In this document: positions 27,202 through 35,788 of the stretch, piece by piece
Layout: each line of letters opens with the position of its first letter
Numbering within the stretch: the first letter of the stretch is position 1
Made by a program: the position numbers and the translations under genes
Notes under the pieces: model-generated
Seen by the model: the letters and a program-made list of their open reading frames with translations, nothing else
What the model was told of the DNA's origin: nothing
Databases searched by the model: none
Source: Terriglobia bacterium
Lineage (GTDB): Bacteria; Acidobacteriota; Terriglobia; Acidiferrales; UBA7541
Direction: 5' to 3'
DNA length: 64,000 bases
NCBI GenBank assembly: GCA_020073605.1
Contig: JAIQEW010000020.1
Coordinates: 1-64,000 of the forward strand

Positions 27202-27340
27202 CTTTCCGGGATTCCTCACACAGCGCTGTTTTTTTTCGAATGTCGCGGCGCGTGCCTTCTTCAGGCGAGGCCGCGTTGATTGACTCCGCTCTGCGCGTTG
27301 TTTACACTTTTTCGACTGCACGCACGCGAGTTGCTGCTGC

Positions 27341-27415
27341 TCCCCGGTAGCTCAACGGTAGAGCGTTCGGCTGTTAACCGAAATGTTGCTAGTTCGAATC
27401 TAGCCCGGGGAGCCA
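27341..27415 (+). tRNA. tRNA-Asn(GUU)
   Basis: The cloverleaf is complete. The acceptor is TCCCCGG/CCGGGGA with G discriminator and encoded CCA. The D arm contains GCTCAACGGTAGAGC. The anticodon arm is TTCGG-CTGTTAA-CCGAA with anticodon GTT, and the T arm contains GTTCGAATC. The 3' 23 bp (TTCGAATCTAGCCCGGGG and on to the CCA) recur at 27534-27556, see the tandem duplication entry. Confidence 0.97.
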
Positions 27416-27688
27416 ATCCTTCACAGAGATCCCTCGCGCACCCCTCTCGGGATTTCGCCTGCGGGCTCCCGTCCCGCAAAGGCATCCGGGACGCAGACCG
27501 CGCGCTTCGCTCACGCCCGCAAGACGGCTCAAGTTCGAATCTAGCCCGGGGAGCCAAATTCCTGCTTGAGAGATCCCTCGGCTCGTCCTGATGCGGGGCT
27601 CGCTCGGGATTTCGCCTGCGGGCTCCCGTCCCGCAAAGGCACCCGGGACGCAGACCGCGCGCTTCGGTCACACCCGCAAGACGGCTCA
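27391..27688 (+). repeat. imperfect tandem duplication including the 3' end of tRNA-Asn
   Basis: Unit 1 (27391-27531) begins with the tRNA T-arm/acceptor end and continues through GGGATTTCGCCTGCGGGCTC and CCCGTCCCGCAAAGGCA to CAAGACGGCTCA. Unit 2 (27532-27688) repeats the whole order with about 16 bp of extra sequence and a few substitutions. The tRNA 3' end is thus present twice, as at attachment sites of tRNA-integrating elements, but the intervening DNA holds no integrase or cargo. It may be a scar after excision or a simple slippage duplication. Confidence 0.75.
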
Positions 27689-27787
27689 ACTTCAGTTTCG
27701 CAGCCGATGGCTGTGATGTAGACTCTCCCGTTCGCTCTCGCACAATGGCTCGATTCGATCAGAGCACGGCTCTGGGGGAGGAGCAAG

Positions 27788-28672
27788 ATGCGTGGCGCCT
27801 GCCGAAGGATGATCTTCGCGTCCTCTATCCTGTTCGCCGCGGCACTCATGGCTCGGCCTGCGTATTCGCAGGTCGATCTGTCCGGAGAATGGAGCCAACC
27901 ACCCGCTCCGGACAACACAATGGATCCGTACATCGGCGACTACGCGGGCCTGCCGATCAATGATGCAGCGCGCTTGCGAGCCGACAGTTGGACCGCAGAA
28001 AAATGGACCCAGGAAGAACATGAGTGCGAACCTCACCCGGCCGATTACGCGCCGCGCTCACCGGGGGGCATGCGCATCTGGCCGGACCTCGATCCGCTCA
28101 CGCAGGAAATTACCGCGTGGCACACGACGGTGTACTGGATGGGCGCGCAGAGAACGATCTACATGGACAATCGTCCGCACCCGCCGGACTACGCGGCCTA
28201 CACGTGGGCGGGATTTTCGACCGGGAAGTGGGAGGGAGACAAGCTGCGGGTGACGACGACTCACTTGAAGGAGGGCTGGCTGCGGCGCAACGGGCTCCCG
28301 CGCGCGGACAAGGCCACTCTCACGGAGTTTTTCATACGGCATGGTGATTTTCTAACGCTCGTTTCGATCGTGAAGGATCCCGTCTACCTGACGGAGCCGC
28401 TGGTGCGAACCGAACATTTCGTCCTGAATTTGGGCTACGCCCTTAGTCCTTCCTCCTGCATTCCCCGGCACGAAATAGATCATCCGAGAGGATGGGTGGC
28501 GCACCATTTGCCCGGAACGAACGAGTGGCTCACCGAGTTCGCGACCAAGTACGGGATACCGGTCGAGGCCACGCGCGGCGGCGCGGAAACCATGTATCCG
28601 GAGTACCAGCTAAAGCTGGCCACACTCCCGATGCCGCCCAAGCCCAAGGAATCCCCGGGGCGCACCAAGTGA
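27788..28672 (+). CDS. secreted protein, family shared with 29690-30538
   Basis: The 294-residue protein starts at ATG 27788 after GGAGGAGC, with a signal peptide (cleavage near PAYSQ). The mature N-terminus DLSGEWSQP is typical of secreted proteins of unknown function that are abundant in acidobacteria. The region around 155-215 (LKEGWLRRNGLPRAD, LTEFFIRH, TLVSIVKDPVYLTEPLVRTEHF) aligns in pattern with MRPGYLRKNGVPYSG, LTEYFDRF, LIVTGVVEDPQYLNSRFITTEQF of the protein at 29690-30538, so the two are distant paralogues. The stop overlaps the GTG start of a metallo-hydrolase-like gene (GTGA), implying translational coupling. Biochemical role unknown. Confidence 0.78.
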   Translation: MRGACRRMIFASSILFAAALMARPAYSQVDLSGEWSQPPAPDNTMDPYIGDYAGLPINDAARLRADSWTAEKWTQEEHECEPHPADYAPRSPGGMRIWPDLDPLTQEITAWHTTVYWMGAQRTIYMDNRPHPPDYAAYTWAGFSTGKWEGDKLRVTTTHLKEGWLRRNGLPRADKATLTEFFIRHGDFLTLVSIVKDPVYLTEPLVRTEHFVLNLGYALSPSSCIPRHEIDHPRGWVAHHLPGTNEWLTEFATKYGIPVEATRGGAETMYPEYQLKLATLPMPPKPKESPGRTK

Positions 28673-29661
28673 TAGCAGGCCGAGATGCGCGAGGCCGGTT
28701 GAGCAGCGCGTGGGCCGTGCTCGCCGTCATGGTTGTCGTGTTGGCCGCGGTTGAGGGAGGCATTTGCGCGCAGCAGATCCTGAACGACAAGGAACCGGCG
28801 GTCCACGTGCTCCACGTGCAGGGGCGCGTTTACATGCTGGTCGGCGCGGGAGCGAACATCACGGTGCAGGTGGGCGACAGGGCCGTGCTGGTCGTGGACG
28901 CGGGAGTGCCGCAGATGAGCGAACAGGTGCTGTCGGCGATCAGGACGCTATCGCAGGCACCGATTGCATTCATCGTCGATACCAGCATGGATGAGGACCA
29001 CATCGGCGGGAATCAGAACGTCGCAAAGGCAGGCCATTTCAACTTAGGCCTTCCCGGAGAAGCGACGGGGGCGTCGGTGATCGCGCACCTGAAGGCGCTC
29101 GATCGGATGAGCGCTCCGACCGGTAAGAAACCGCCCGTTGCGGAGGATTTGTGGCCCACCGACACGTATGACAACGACAAATGGGAGCTATTCAACGACG
29201 AAGCGGTGATTATCGAGCATCCGCACGCCGCGCATACGGACGGCGACAGCACTGTCTTTTTCCGGCGGTCGGATGTGGTGAGCGCGGGCGATATTTTTAC
29301 GCCGGAGCACTATCCCGTGATCGAGGCGCAGAGGGGCGGGACCATCAACGGGGAGATCGAGGCGCTTAATCAGGTGATCGACATCATGGTTCCGAAGGAA
29401 GGCGAGGAAGGCGGCACGTACGTGATTCCCGGGCACGGGCGACTGTGCGACCGGGCCGAGATCGTGAACTATCGGGACATGGTGACAATCGTCCGAGATC
29501 GCATCGAAGACATGGTGAAGAAGGGGATGACGCTCGAGCAAGTGAAGGCGGCAAAGCCGACGCTCGATTACGACGGCATATATGGCGCCGACACGGGACC
29601 TTGGACGACGAAGATGTTCATCGAGGCCGTCTATCGGGATCTGAGCCAATCGAAACGCTAG
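28669..29661 (+). CDS. secreted metallo-beta-lactamase-fold protein with altered metal motif
   Basis: The 330-residue protein is taken from the GTG at 28669 that overlaps the preceding stop; a longer frame beginning within the upstream gene is rejected. An N-terminal hydrophobic helix (residues 13-33, ending GGICA) is a signal peptide. The fold is recognisable by VGDRAVLVVDAGVP, the DEDHIGGN turn, HAAHTDGDSTVFF, VSAGDIF and IPGHGR. The canonical THxHxDH is here T-S-M-D-E-D-H (residues 105-111): the first two zinc-binding histidines are Ser106 and Asp108, while Asp110 and His111 and the later His/Asp ligands remain. Activity as a normal dinuclear hydrolase is doubtful. It sits between two related secreted proteins. 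Confidence 0.8.
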   Translation: MIAGRDARGRLSSAWAVLAVMVVVLAAVEGGICAQQILNDKEPAVHVLHVQGRVYMLVGAGANITVQVGDRAVLVVDAGVPQMSEQVLSAIRTLSQAPIAFIVDTSMDEDHIGGNQNVAKAGHFNLGLPGEATGASVIAHLKALDRMSAPTGKKPPVAEDLWPTDTYDNDKWELFNDEAVIIEHPHAAHTDGDSTVFFRRSDVVSAGDIFTPEHYPVIEAQRGGTINGEIEALNQVIDIMVPKEGEEGGTYVIPGHGRLCDRAEIVNYRDMVTIVRDRIEDMVKKGMTLEQVKAAKPTLDYDGIYGADTGPWTTKMFIEAVYRDLSQSKR

Positions 29662-29689
29662 CGCAGGCGAAACGCAGCGGGGAAAGCAA

Positions 29690-30538
29690 ATGAAGACTCG
29701 GAGAATTTTCCGGATGCGCGCGGCATGGCTGACTGCTACTGCAGGAGTTTTGTCGCTCGCCGTTGCCGGGCTGCCCGCGACGGTGAAGGGGCAGTCGGGC
29801 GGCCGAGCGGCACAGCGCCAACCGGCGGTGACGCCGAAGGCGGCGGCTTCGATCGATTTGACCGGATATTGGGTGTCGATCGTGAACGAAGAGTGGCGTT
29901 GGCGGATGGTGACACCGCCCAAAGGAGACTACTCCTTTGTTCCGCTCAACGCCGAAGGGCGCCGCGTGGCGGACGCATGGGATCCGGCGAAAGACGAGGC
30001 TGCGGGGAATCAGTGCAAGGCGTACGGCGCCGCGGCCATCATGCGCATGCCCGAGCGGCTGCACATTGCCTGGGCGGATGAAAACACTCTGGAGATCGAT
30101 ACGGATGCGGGCATGCAGAAGCGGCTGTTCCACTTCGACGGGCCGAAGTGGGACGGCGGCGAACCGCAATGGCAGGGAGATTCGGTGGCCTCGTGGGAAA
30201 AGCAGACGCAGTCGAGGGGCTTCGGAAGACCTGTTGACGCGCAGACGAAAGAAGGCAGCTTGAAAGTGGTGACGACGCACATGCGGCCGGGATATCTGCG
30301 AAAGAACGGCGTGCCCTACAGCGGGAATGCGGTGCTGACGGAATATTTCGATCGTTTCGAACTCGATGGCCAGGCGTACCTGATCGTGACGGGAGTCGTC
30401 GAGGACCCGCAATATCTGAACAGCCGCTTCATCACGACCGAGCAGTTCAAGCTCGAACCCAACGGCGCGAAGTGGAACCCTACGCCATGCAAAATCACTC
30501 TGCCTACCGTCGCCCCGGCCCGCCCGAACGGATTCTGA
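29690..30538 (+). CDS. secreted protein, paralogue of 27788-28672
   Basis: The 282-residue protein has an N-terminal signal (AAWLTATAGVLSLAVAGLPATVKGQ) followed by a mature start IDLTGYWVSIVNEEWRWRM, again the DLxGxW start typical of secreted acidobacterial proteins. Shared blocks with the protein at 27788 (MRPGYLRKNGVPYSG, LTEYFDRF, GVVEDPQYLNSRFITTEQF) place both in one family. It is 28 bp downstream of the MBL-fold gene, so the three genes form one operon: secreted protein A, MBL-fold protein, secreted protein B. No catalytic residues were identified. The role of the cluster, presumably in the periplasm, is unknown. Confidence 0.78.
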   Translation: MKTRRIFRMRAAWLTATAGVLSLAVAGLPATVKGQSGGRAAQRQPAVTPKAAASIDLTGYWVSIVNEEWRWRMVTPPKGDYSFVPLNAEGRRVADAWDPAKDEAAGNQCKAYGAAAIMRMPERLHIAWADENTLEIDTDAGMQKRLFHFDGPKWDGGEPQWQGDSVASWEKQTQSRGFGRPVDAQTKEGSLKVVTTHMRPGYLRKNGVPYSGNAVLTEYFDRFELDGQAYLIVTGVVEDPQYLNSRFITTEQFKLEPNGAKWNPTPCKITLPTVAPARPNGF

Positions 30539-30571
30539 CTCCAGTTGCCCCGCGCAGCCGACAAGCGCGGT

Positions 30572-32182
30572 TCAGACCGACATCGAGTTTGGGAACACGT
30601 AGTAGAAGAGCAGAGCGAGCAGGATCAGATACGCCAGGACGATGAGCGTCCATCCCATGTTGTGCCGGATGACCTGGCCCTCGCTGCGCACGAATCGGCT
30701 GGTTGACACGCCGACGCTCGCCGTCTGAGGCGCGATCGGCTTCCCCACTTCCGCTCCCACCGAATTGAACGACGGCAGCAGAAGAACGGGCAGATTCAGC
30801 AGACGGCCGGTGACTGCTTGGACCGGCCCGAACATCGCGTTCGTGGACGTGTTGCTGCCCGAGAGAGCCACGCCGATCCACCCGAGGATCGGCGCCAAGA
30901 CAATAAAGAAGACCCCGATTTTCGAGAGTCCGTACGCCAGCGAATTGGCCATCCCCGTGTAAACAAAAATGTAGGCGAGCGCAAAAACAAAGAAGGCGAC
31001 CAGCAGCGCTCCCCACATCTGTTTGAAGGTCTTGGAGAATACCTGCGGCAGAATCCGGCGATTCGGCCGCACAATCGCCAAAATCACGAGCCACGACGCC
31101 AGGATCGATGTGCCGCCGTTCAGCGGCGCGAAATTGAAGACGGAGGTGATCGCCTTCTGCGTGACCGAGGATTTCGCGGCGATCGACAGCTTGAACAGGC
31201 TAATCGCAGGAAGGCTCGACTGCGGGCGCGTCCATGCGACCACGACCCCAATCAGGACTATATAAGGTAGCCACACGAGAAAAGCCTCCCACGTCGAAGT
31301 TGGTGCGGCTGAATCAGCGGTGACTGAGGCAGATGGTTTCAGCGGAGCGCCGCCGAATCCGCGGATCGTCTTTGGGCGCCAAATTTTGACAAACAGGAAG
31401 AGAACCCAGAAGGAGACGAGCGCGCCGCTGAGATCGGGGAGGTAGGGGCCCCAATAGTGCGCGACGGGCCACTGCCCTGCGATATAGGACAGCGATCCGA
31501 CAATCGCCAGCGGCCATGCTTCCACGACACCTTCCCATCCACTGACGAGATAGATCAGAACCCACGGCGGCAGCAACGCCAGTATGGCGACAACGTTGCC
31601 GATGGAACCGGATAGCGCCAGAAGCGGCAACCCGGTCACAGCGGCGAGACCGATGATCGGCGCGCCGAGCGCCCCGTAAGACACCGGCGCATTGTTCGCC
31701 AGCGCAGCCACGCGTATCGCATCGAGATCGGCAATTCCCAGTCCAACCAGAATGGGCACCACAACCGCCCACGGATAGCCAAACCCGACCAACCCTTCCA
31801 GCAACGCGCCGAAGGCCCAAGCCAGCATGATCGTCTGAATTCGAATGTCGGCGGTGGCGTGATGAACGATCCAGCTTCTGAAGCGATCGAAATCGCCGGT
31901 GAGCACCAGAGTGTTGAAGATAATCAGGCCCCAGAACGTGATCCAATCGATCGACCAGATGCCCGTGAGGCCGCCATACAGGTAGGACTTCATCATGCCG
32001 GCGAAGGGCGCGTGCCACACGACGACGCCGAGCAGCACCGTGATCGCTCCGCCGATAATCGTGGCAATCCAAGCGGTGATGCGAAAAACGGCGAGCATGA
32101 AGATCAATGCAATCAGGGGGATCAGCGCGGCCGCCACGGTGAGCCACAAATGGCCCGTGGGATTGAGGCTCTGCTCGAACAT
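30572..32182 (-). CDS. lldP: L-lactate permease (LctP/LldP family)
   Basis: The 536-residue polytopic membrane protein has about 13 hydrophobic helices. Family hallmarks include FGALLEGLVGFGYPWAVVVPILVGLG, NNAPVSYGALGAPIIGLAAVTG, the intramembrane GSNTSTNAMFGPVQ motif and the late PQTASVGVSTSR (PQNIATGVS in the E. coli proteins). It probably imports L-lactate or glycolate with protons across the inner membrane. It is transcribed alone; no lactate dehydrogenase gene is adjacent. The neighbouring secreted-protein operon is convergent. Confidence 0.92.
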   Translation of the reverse strand: MFEQSLNPTGHLWLTVAAALIPLIALIFMLAVFRITAWIATIIGGAITVLLGVVVWHAPFAGMMKSYLYGGLTGIWSIDWITFWGLIIFNTLVLTGDFDRFRSWIVHHATADIRIQTIMLAWAFGALLEGLVGFGYPWAVVVPILVGLGIADLDAIRVAALANNAPVSYGALGAPIIGLAAVTGLPLLALSGSIGNVVAILALLPPWVLIYLVSGWEGVVEAWPLAIVGSLSYIAGQWPVAHYWGPYLPDLSGALVSFWVLFLFVKIWRPKTIRGFGGAPLKPSASVTADSAAPTSTWEAFLVWLPYIVLIGVVVAWTRPQSSLPAISLFKLSIAAKSSVTQKAITSVFNFAPLNGGTSILASWLVILAIVRPNRRILPQVFSKTFKQMWGALLVAFFVFALAYIFVYTGMANSLAYGLSKIGVFFIVLAPILGWIGVALSGSNTSTNAMFGPVQAVTGRLLNLPVLLLPSFNSVGAEVGKPIAPQTASVGVSTSRFVRSEGQVIRHNMGWTLIVLAYLILLALLFYYVFPNSMSV

Positions 32183-32283
32183 GGGCCTCTATACCTCATA
32201 TCCGGGCGGCGCATGTCAACCGGGGAGTTATCGGCGAGGAATGAGCGGGAGGAGCGAAGCCGTTTCTGCGCCATGAAAGCACG

Positions 32284-32313
32284 AAGGCCCGGCCCATTCC
32301 TGGGCCGGGCCTT
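32284..32313. terminator. strong 13-bp hairpin between lldP and the DEAD-box gene
   Basis: The perfect stem AAGGCCCGGCCCA (32284-32296), TTCC loop, TGGGCCGGGCCTT lies 32 bp beyond the stop of the minus-strand helicase gene. Stem-flanking T/A tracts are short on both strands, so termination is likely but not textbook. Confidence 0.65.
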
Positions 32314-32345
32314 CATTGCCGAAGCGGCGAATCGTGCAAAAGCGC

Positions 32346-33566
32346 TTACATCGTTTGCGCTTGGAGGAACTCTCCGGGGAGGCGGCTGATTCGAGAGCTG
32401 GACGCCGGAAGCGCGCGATGCTTGGCGGCTGATTTACGTGCCGGTCCTTCCGGCAATTCAGTCGCTTTCATTCGCTCAATTCGAATTCCAAGCGTGCGCT
32501 CGAGAACGGCCAACTCTCCTCGTTGATCGGCTCCGAACAAAGTGGAGGCGAGGCCCAGTGCGCCAGCTCGTCCGGTACGCCCGACACGGTGAATGAAGTT
32601 CTCGGCCAGATCGGGCAGATCGTAGTTGATCACGTGTTCGATATTTTCCACGTGAATGCCGCGCGCCGCCAGATCGGTTGCCACCAGGATGTGAAAGCGA
32701 CCCTGCTGAAACCCGGTCAACGCCGCGGTTCGCTGGGATTGCGAGCGCCCGCCGTGAATCAACGCAGCGGCGAAGCCATCGCGATTCAGGCTCAACGCGA
32801 GGCGCTCCGCTCCGCGCTTGGTGCGCGCGAAGATGAGGCAGCGTCCCGTGTGCTTCGTGAGCAAGCGGTGCAGCACTTCCTGCTTTTGGTCGGAGTGAAC
32901 CTCGAACGCCTGCACGCGAACACTTTCGCAGGGCTTGAGCGTGGAACCGAGCGCGACGCGCACCGGATGCCGCATGTAGTCATCCACAAGATGGGCGACG
33001 GATGCTTCGAGCGTTGCGGAAAAGCAGAGCGTCTGCCGGTCCTTGGGCAGCACTCCCACAATTCTGCGGATCGAGGGAAGAAATCCCATGTCCAGCATGC
33101 GATCTGCTTCGTCGAGAATCAGCACGCTGAGCGCGCGGAAATTGACGAGCTTGCGGTCGAGAAAATCTTCCAAGCGGCCAGGAGTAGCGACCACGAGGCG
33201 AGCTCCATTGCGCAGGGCGGCGAGTTGCTGCCCTTCGGATAAGCCGCCCACCACCAGAGCCGCGGGTGAGAGTTGCTTGCCCCTCAGCGCGTTGTACTGG
33301 TCCACGACCTGCATGGCCAGCTCGCGCGTGGGAACGAGGACGAGTGCCGCGATGCCGGGCACATTGAAGAGAAGAAGCTGTTCGATCACCGGAATCAGGA
33401 ACGCGAGCGTCTTGCCCGTGCCAGTCTGAGCGGTCGCGAGAACGTCCTTCCCTGCGAGCGCGTGCGGAATCGCCGCGGCCTGCACGGGAGTCGGAATCGA
33501 AAAATGAGCGGCCGACAATCGCTCCTTGGTGTAATGGGAAATCGGTAGTTCTGAAAAATTCTGCAT
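32346..33566 (-). CDS. DEAD-box RNA helicase (RhlE-like)
   Basis: The 406-residue protein has all core motifs in order: Q motif (FSIPTPVQAAAIP), I (AQTGTGKT), Ia (PTRELAMQ), Ib (TPGRLEDF), II (DEADRMLD), III (SAT), then IV-VI in the second RecA domain (LIFARTKRGAERLA, ATDLAARGIHVENIEHVINYDLP, HRVGRTGRAG). The basic C-terminal tail of about 40 residues is short, as in RhlE-type enzymes. It unwinds short RNA duplexes, typically in ribosome assembly, mRNA decay or cold adaptation. It is monocistronic, with a hairpin terminator downstream. Confidence 0.94.
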   Translation of the reverse strand: MQNFSELPISHYTKERLSAAHFSIPTPVQAAAIPHALAGKDVLATAQTGTGKTLAFLIPVIEQLLLFNVPGIAALVLVPTRELAMQVVDQYNALRGKQLSPAALVVGGLSEGQQLAALRNGARLVVATPGRLEDFLDRKLVNFRALSVLILDEADRMLDMGFLPSIRRIVGVLPKDRQTLCFSATLEASVAHLVDDYMRHPVRVALGSTLKPCESVRVQAFEVHSDQKQEVLHRLLTKHTGRCLIFARTKRGAERLALSLNRDGFAAALIHGGRSQSQRTAALTGFQQGRFHILVATDLAARGIHVENIEHVINYDLPDLAENFIHRVGRTGRAGALGLASTLFGADQRGELAVLERTLGIRIERMKATELPEGPARKSAAKHRALPASSSRISRLPGEFLQAQTM

Positions 33567-33857
33567 GTTCTAAGTTTTTTTCTGGGGGGATGCGGCGGCG
33601 GTGCGCCCGGTAGCTTCCAGGCGTTCACGGCAACCTGCATTTCCAGTCCTTTTTGAATTACGCCGAAGACTTCGGAAGAGACAGATAGGCGGGGTATTCT
33701 CGGCAGACACTGAAAGAGATCAACCACACCACACAACCGCTGTATCAAGCGCAGACGCAGTATATCACATCCGGGGCCCGCGAGTAAGTTGATAAGCGAT
33801 AGTTCTCAACATACAATACGCGCCACCAACACCGGCAAGACTGAGGCAGGGGGGAAT

Positions 33858-34235
33858 ATGCCAGCCACTTCTCAGAGAGTTTACGTGGGCGCGAGCGCGC
33901 GCGTGCCGGAAGGCGGCCGTCTGGTGGTCGATGTGGGCGACACGACGATCGGCATTTTCCGCTTCCAGGGCCAACTTTACGCGTATCTGAACACCTGCGC
34001 GCACCAGGGCGGACCCGTCTGCCAGGGAAAGATCATCCCGCGCGTAACCGAAGTGATCGATCCGGGCGGCGAAAGCCGCGGCTTCGCCTTCGATGAGTCG
34101 AGCCTCCACATCGTCTGCCCGTGGCACGGATTCGAATACGACATCAAGACGGGCGTCCATCCCGGCAGGCCTTCCGCCCGCTTGATTCGCGTGGCCGTCG
34201 ATGAGACCTCCGAAGGCGTTTATGTCACGTTCTGA
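33858..34235 (+). CDS. Rieske-type [2Fe-2S] ferredoxin
   Basis: The 125-residue soluble Rieske protein starts at ATG 33858, directly after AGGGGGGAAT; an in-frame start at 33789 is not needed. The cluster-binding pair is complete: C-x-H in NTCAHQGG and C-x2-H in VCPWHGFEYD, with a larger insert between the two than in most ferredoxins. Such proteins feed electrons to ring-hydroxylating or demethylating oxygenases. No oxygenase alpha subunit is present in this window, so its partner may be elsewhere. It heads a same-strand run with an amidohydrolase, a decarboxylase-like fusion and a dehydrogenase. Confidence 0.88.
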   Translation: MPATSQRVYVGASARVPEGGRLVVDVGDTTIGIFRFQGQLYAYLNTCAHQGGPVCQGKIIPRVTEVIDPGGESRGFAFDESSLHIVCPWHGFEYDIKTGVHPGRPSARLIRVAVDETSEGVYVTF

Positions 34236-34274
34236 TGACGCGAGCAGGCCATCCAGAACGGCCAAATCGCCGAC

Positions 34275-34487
34275 GTGGCGCAGGAAGACATAACGAATCT
34301 CGTGAGCGGCGCCGTGAAGCTCTACGCGACGGCCGCGGAAGAAGCGGAATCGGAATTGCCCGTGATCGATGCCACGGTTTCGACCACGGAGGCGATGGTG
34401 GTTGCGTGCGCCTTGCTGCGCGCGCACCATTTGAATCCGTTTGACCTGGCGCTCTGGTTTTCGCGCACGGCGCCAAATGCGCGCTGA
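34275..34487 (+). CDS. small hypothetical protein in the Rieske/amidohydrolase cluster
   Basis: This is a frame of about 70 residues beginning with GTG at 34275 (VAQEDITNLVSGAVKLYATAAEEAE...). It is acidic at the start, then has a helical segment with TTEAMVVACALLRAHHLNPFDLALWFSR. The in-frame sequence back to the stop at 34236 (REQAIQNGQIADVAQ) also looks coding-like but has no standard start codon, so either GTG 34275 or a non-canonical start is used. It lies between the Rieske ferredoxin (40 bp upstream) and the amidohydrolase (44 bp downstream), in the same direction. No family was recognised. Confidence 0.55.
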   Translation: MAQEDITNLVSGAVKLYATAAEEAESELPVIDATVSTTEAMVVACALLRAHHLNPFDLALWFSRTAPNAR

Positions 34488-34531
34488 ATGATATTCAGGC
34501 TCGAAGATGGAATACCGGCGGGGATGAAGCG

Positions 34532-35752
34532 ATGAGCAAAGTCGAGTTAACCAACGGCACCGCGAGCGCAACCGAGCACAAAGTCCAGCAGATCACCACG
34601 CGCACCGATTCGCGCGAAATTCTCGCCAACGCGCGCCGCGACATCGCTCGCTACCACCTCGATGATTATTTCATCGTCGATGTGGACGCGCATCACGTCG
34701 AGTTCGACTCGTGGAGCGAGATTCTAGACCACCTCGAAAATCCCGTGCTGCGCCACAACGCCAAGTCCATGACGCAGAACTGGCCCAACGCGAAACAACT
34801 GGCCTTCAGCAATCACCCGGTCGGCATGACGTTTCAGGATGTGTTCGGGCGCATCCCGCATCAGTGCGAACTCGGCGAGCATGTGGACAAGACGGACGAG
34901 CACCGCGACCTGACTCTCGTCCGGCGGGCCATGGATTCGATGGGCATCAAGATGCAGATCGTGTTCCCGCAGCCCATGCTCGAGATGGGATTGCATCCGG
35001 AGCCGGACATCGTGACGGCGATGACCTTTGCCTACAACCGCTGGTTCACCAAGACCATTCTTCCCCGCGAGAAGCGCGTGAAGACGCTGCTCTGCCTCCC
35101 GTTTCACGATCCCGACGCGTGCATGAAGATGATCCAGGAGTTCGGCGAGACGCCCGGAGTGGTCGGATTCATGATCACGAGCCAGCGCCACGCGGGCGTC
35201 CACAAGAACATGTACATGCGCGTGTACAAGGAGCTCGAAGAGCGCGGGCTGCCGCTGGCGTTCCACGCCGGGCCGACCTGGGGCGATACGATGACGTCCA
35301 CGATGAACCGCTTCCTGGGCGTGCACTCGATGTCGTTCGTCACATGCAACATGACCCACATGACGAACTGGATCGTGAACGGCTTGCCCGAACGCCTGCC
35401 GAAGCTGAAAGTCATCTGGATCGAAAGCGGACTGGCGTGGGTTCCGTTCATGATGCAGCGGCTGGATCACGAATACCTCATGCGCCAATCAGACGCGCCG
35501 CTGCTGAAGCGTCTTCCGAGCGAATACATACGGGAGATGTACTTCACGACGCAGCCGCTCGAAGTGACGATTCCGCACATGCTGGAAGCGACGTTCAAGG
35601 CCGTGAACGCCGAGACCCAGCTGATGTATTCCTCCGACTGGCCGCACTGGGACTTCGACGTTCCGTCGCGCATCGCCGGGATACCGTTCCTCAGCGAGCA
35701 GGCAAAGCGCAACATTCTGGGAGAGACGGCGCGAAAGCTCTTCCACCTCTAG
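34532..35752 (+). CDS. amidohydrolase 2-family enzyme (aromatic-acid decarboxylase/hydrolase type)
   Basis: This 406-residue TIM-barrel metal enzyme of the ACMSD/gamma-resorcylate decarboxylase/LigJ superfamily shows the N-terminal metal motif VDVDAHHVE, a mid-barrel His in PLAFHAGPTWGD, a long MTHMTNWIVNG helix, and the C-terminal acid in SSDWPHWDFD. Members remove CO2 from aromatic or muconate-like acids or hydrolyse related rings. The neighbours (Rieske ferredoxin, carboxymuconolactone-decarboxylase-like fusion and beta-hydroxyacid dehydrogenase) support a role in aromatic catabolism, but the substrate is not predictable. The start ATG 34532 follows GGGGATGAAGCG. Confidence 0.85.
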   Translation: MSKVELTNGTASATEHKVQQITTRTDSREILANARRDIARYHLDDYFIVDVDAHHVEFDSWSEILDHLENPVLRHNAKSMTQNWPNAKQLAFSNHPVGMTFQDVFGRIPHQCELGEHVDKTDEHRDLTLVRRAMDSMGIKMQIVFPQPMLEMGLHPEPDIVTAMTFAYNRWFTKTILPREKRVKTLLCLPFHDPDACMKMIQEFGETPGVVGFMITSQRHAGVHKNMYMRVYKELEERGLPLAFHAGPTWGDTMTSTMNRFLGVHSMSFVTCNMTHMTNWIVNGLPERLPKLKVIWIESGLAWVPFMMQRLDHEYLMRQSDAPLLKRLPSEYIREMYFTTQPLEVTIPHMLEATFKAVNAETQLMYSSDWPHWDFDVPSRIAGIPFLSEQAKRNILGETARKLFHL

Positions 35753-35788
35753 CCGGCGTAAATCTCACCGAAAAGGAAAACGACCGAC

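Noticed and set aside
27534..27556. Second tRNA-Asn gene
   Set aside because: Only the T-arm/acceptor 3' part is repeated; no D arm or anticodon arm precedes it.
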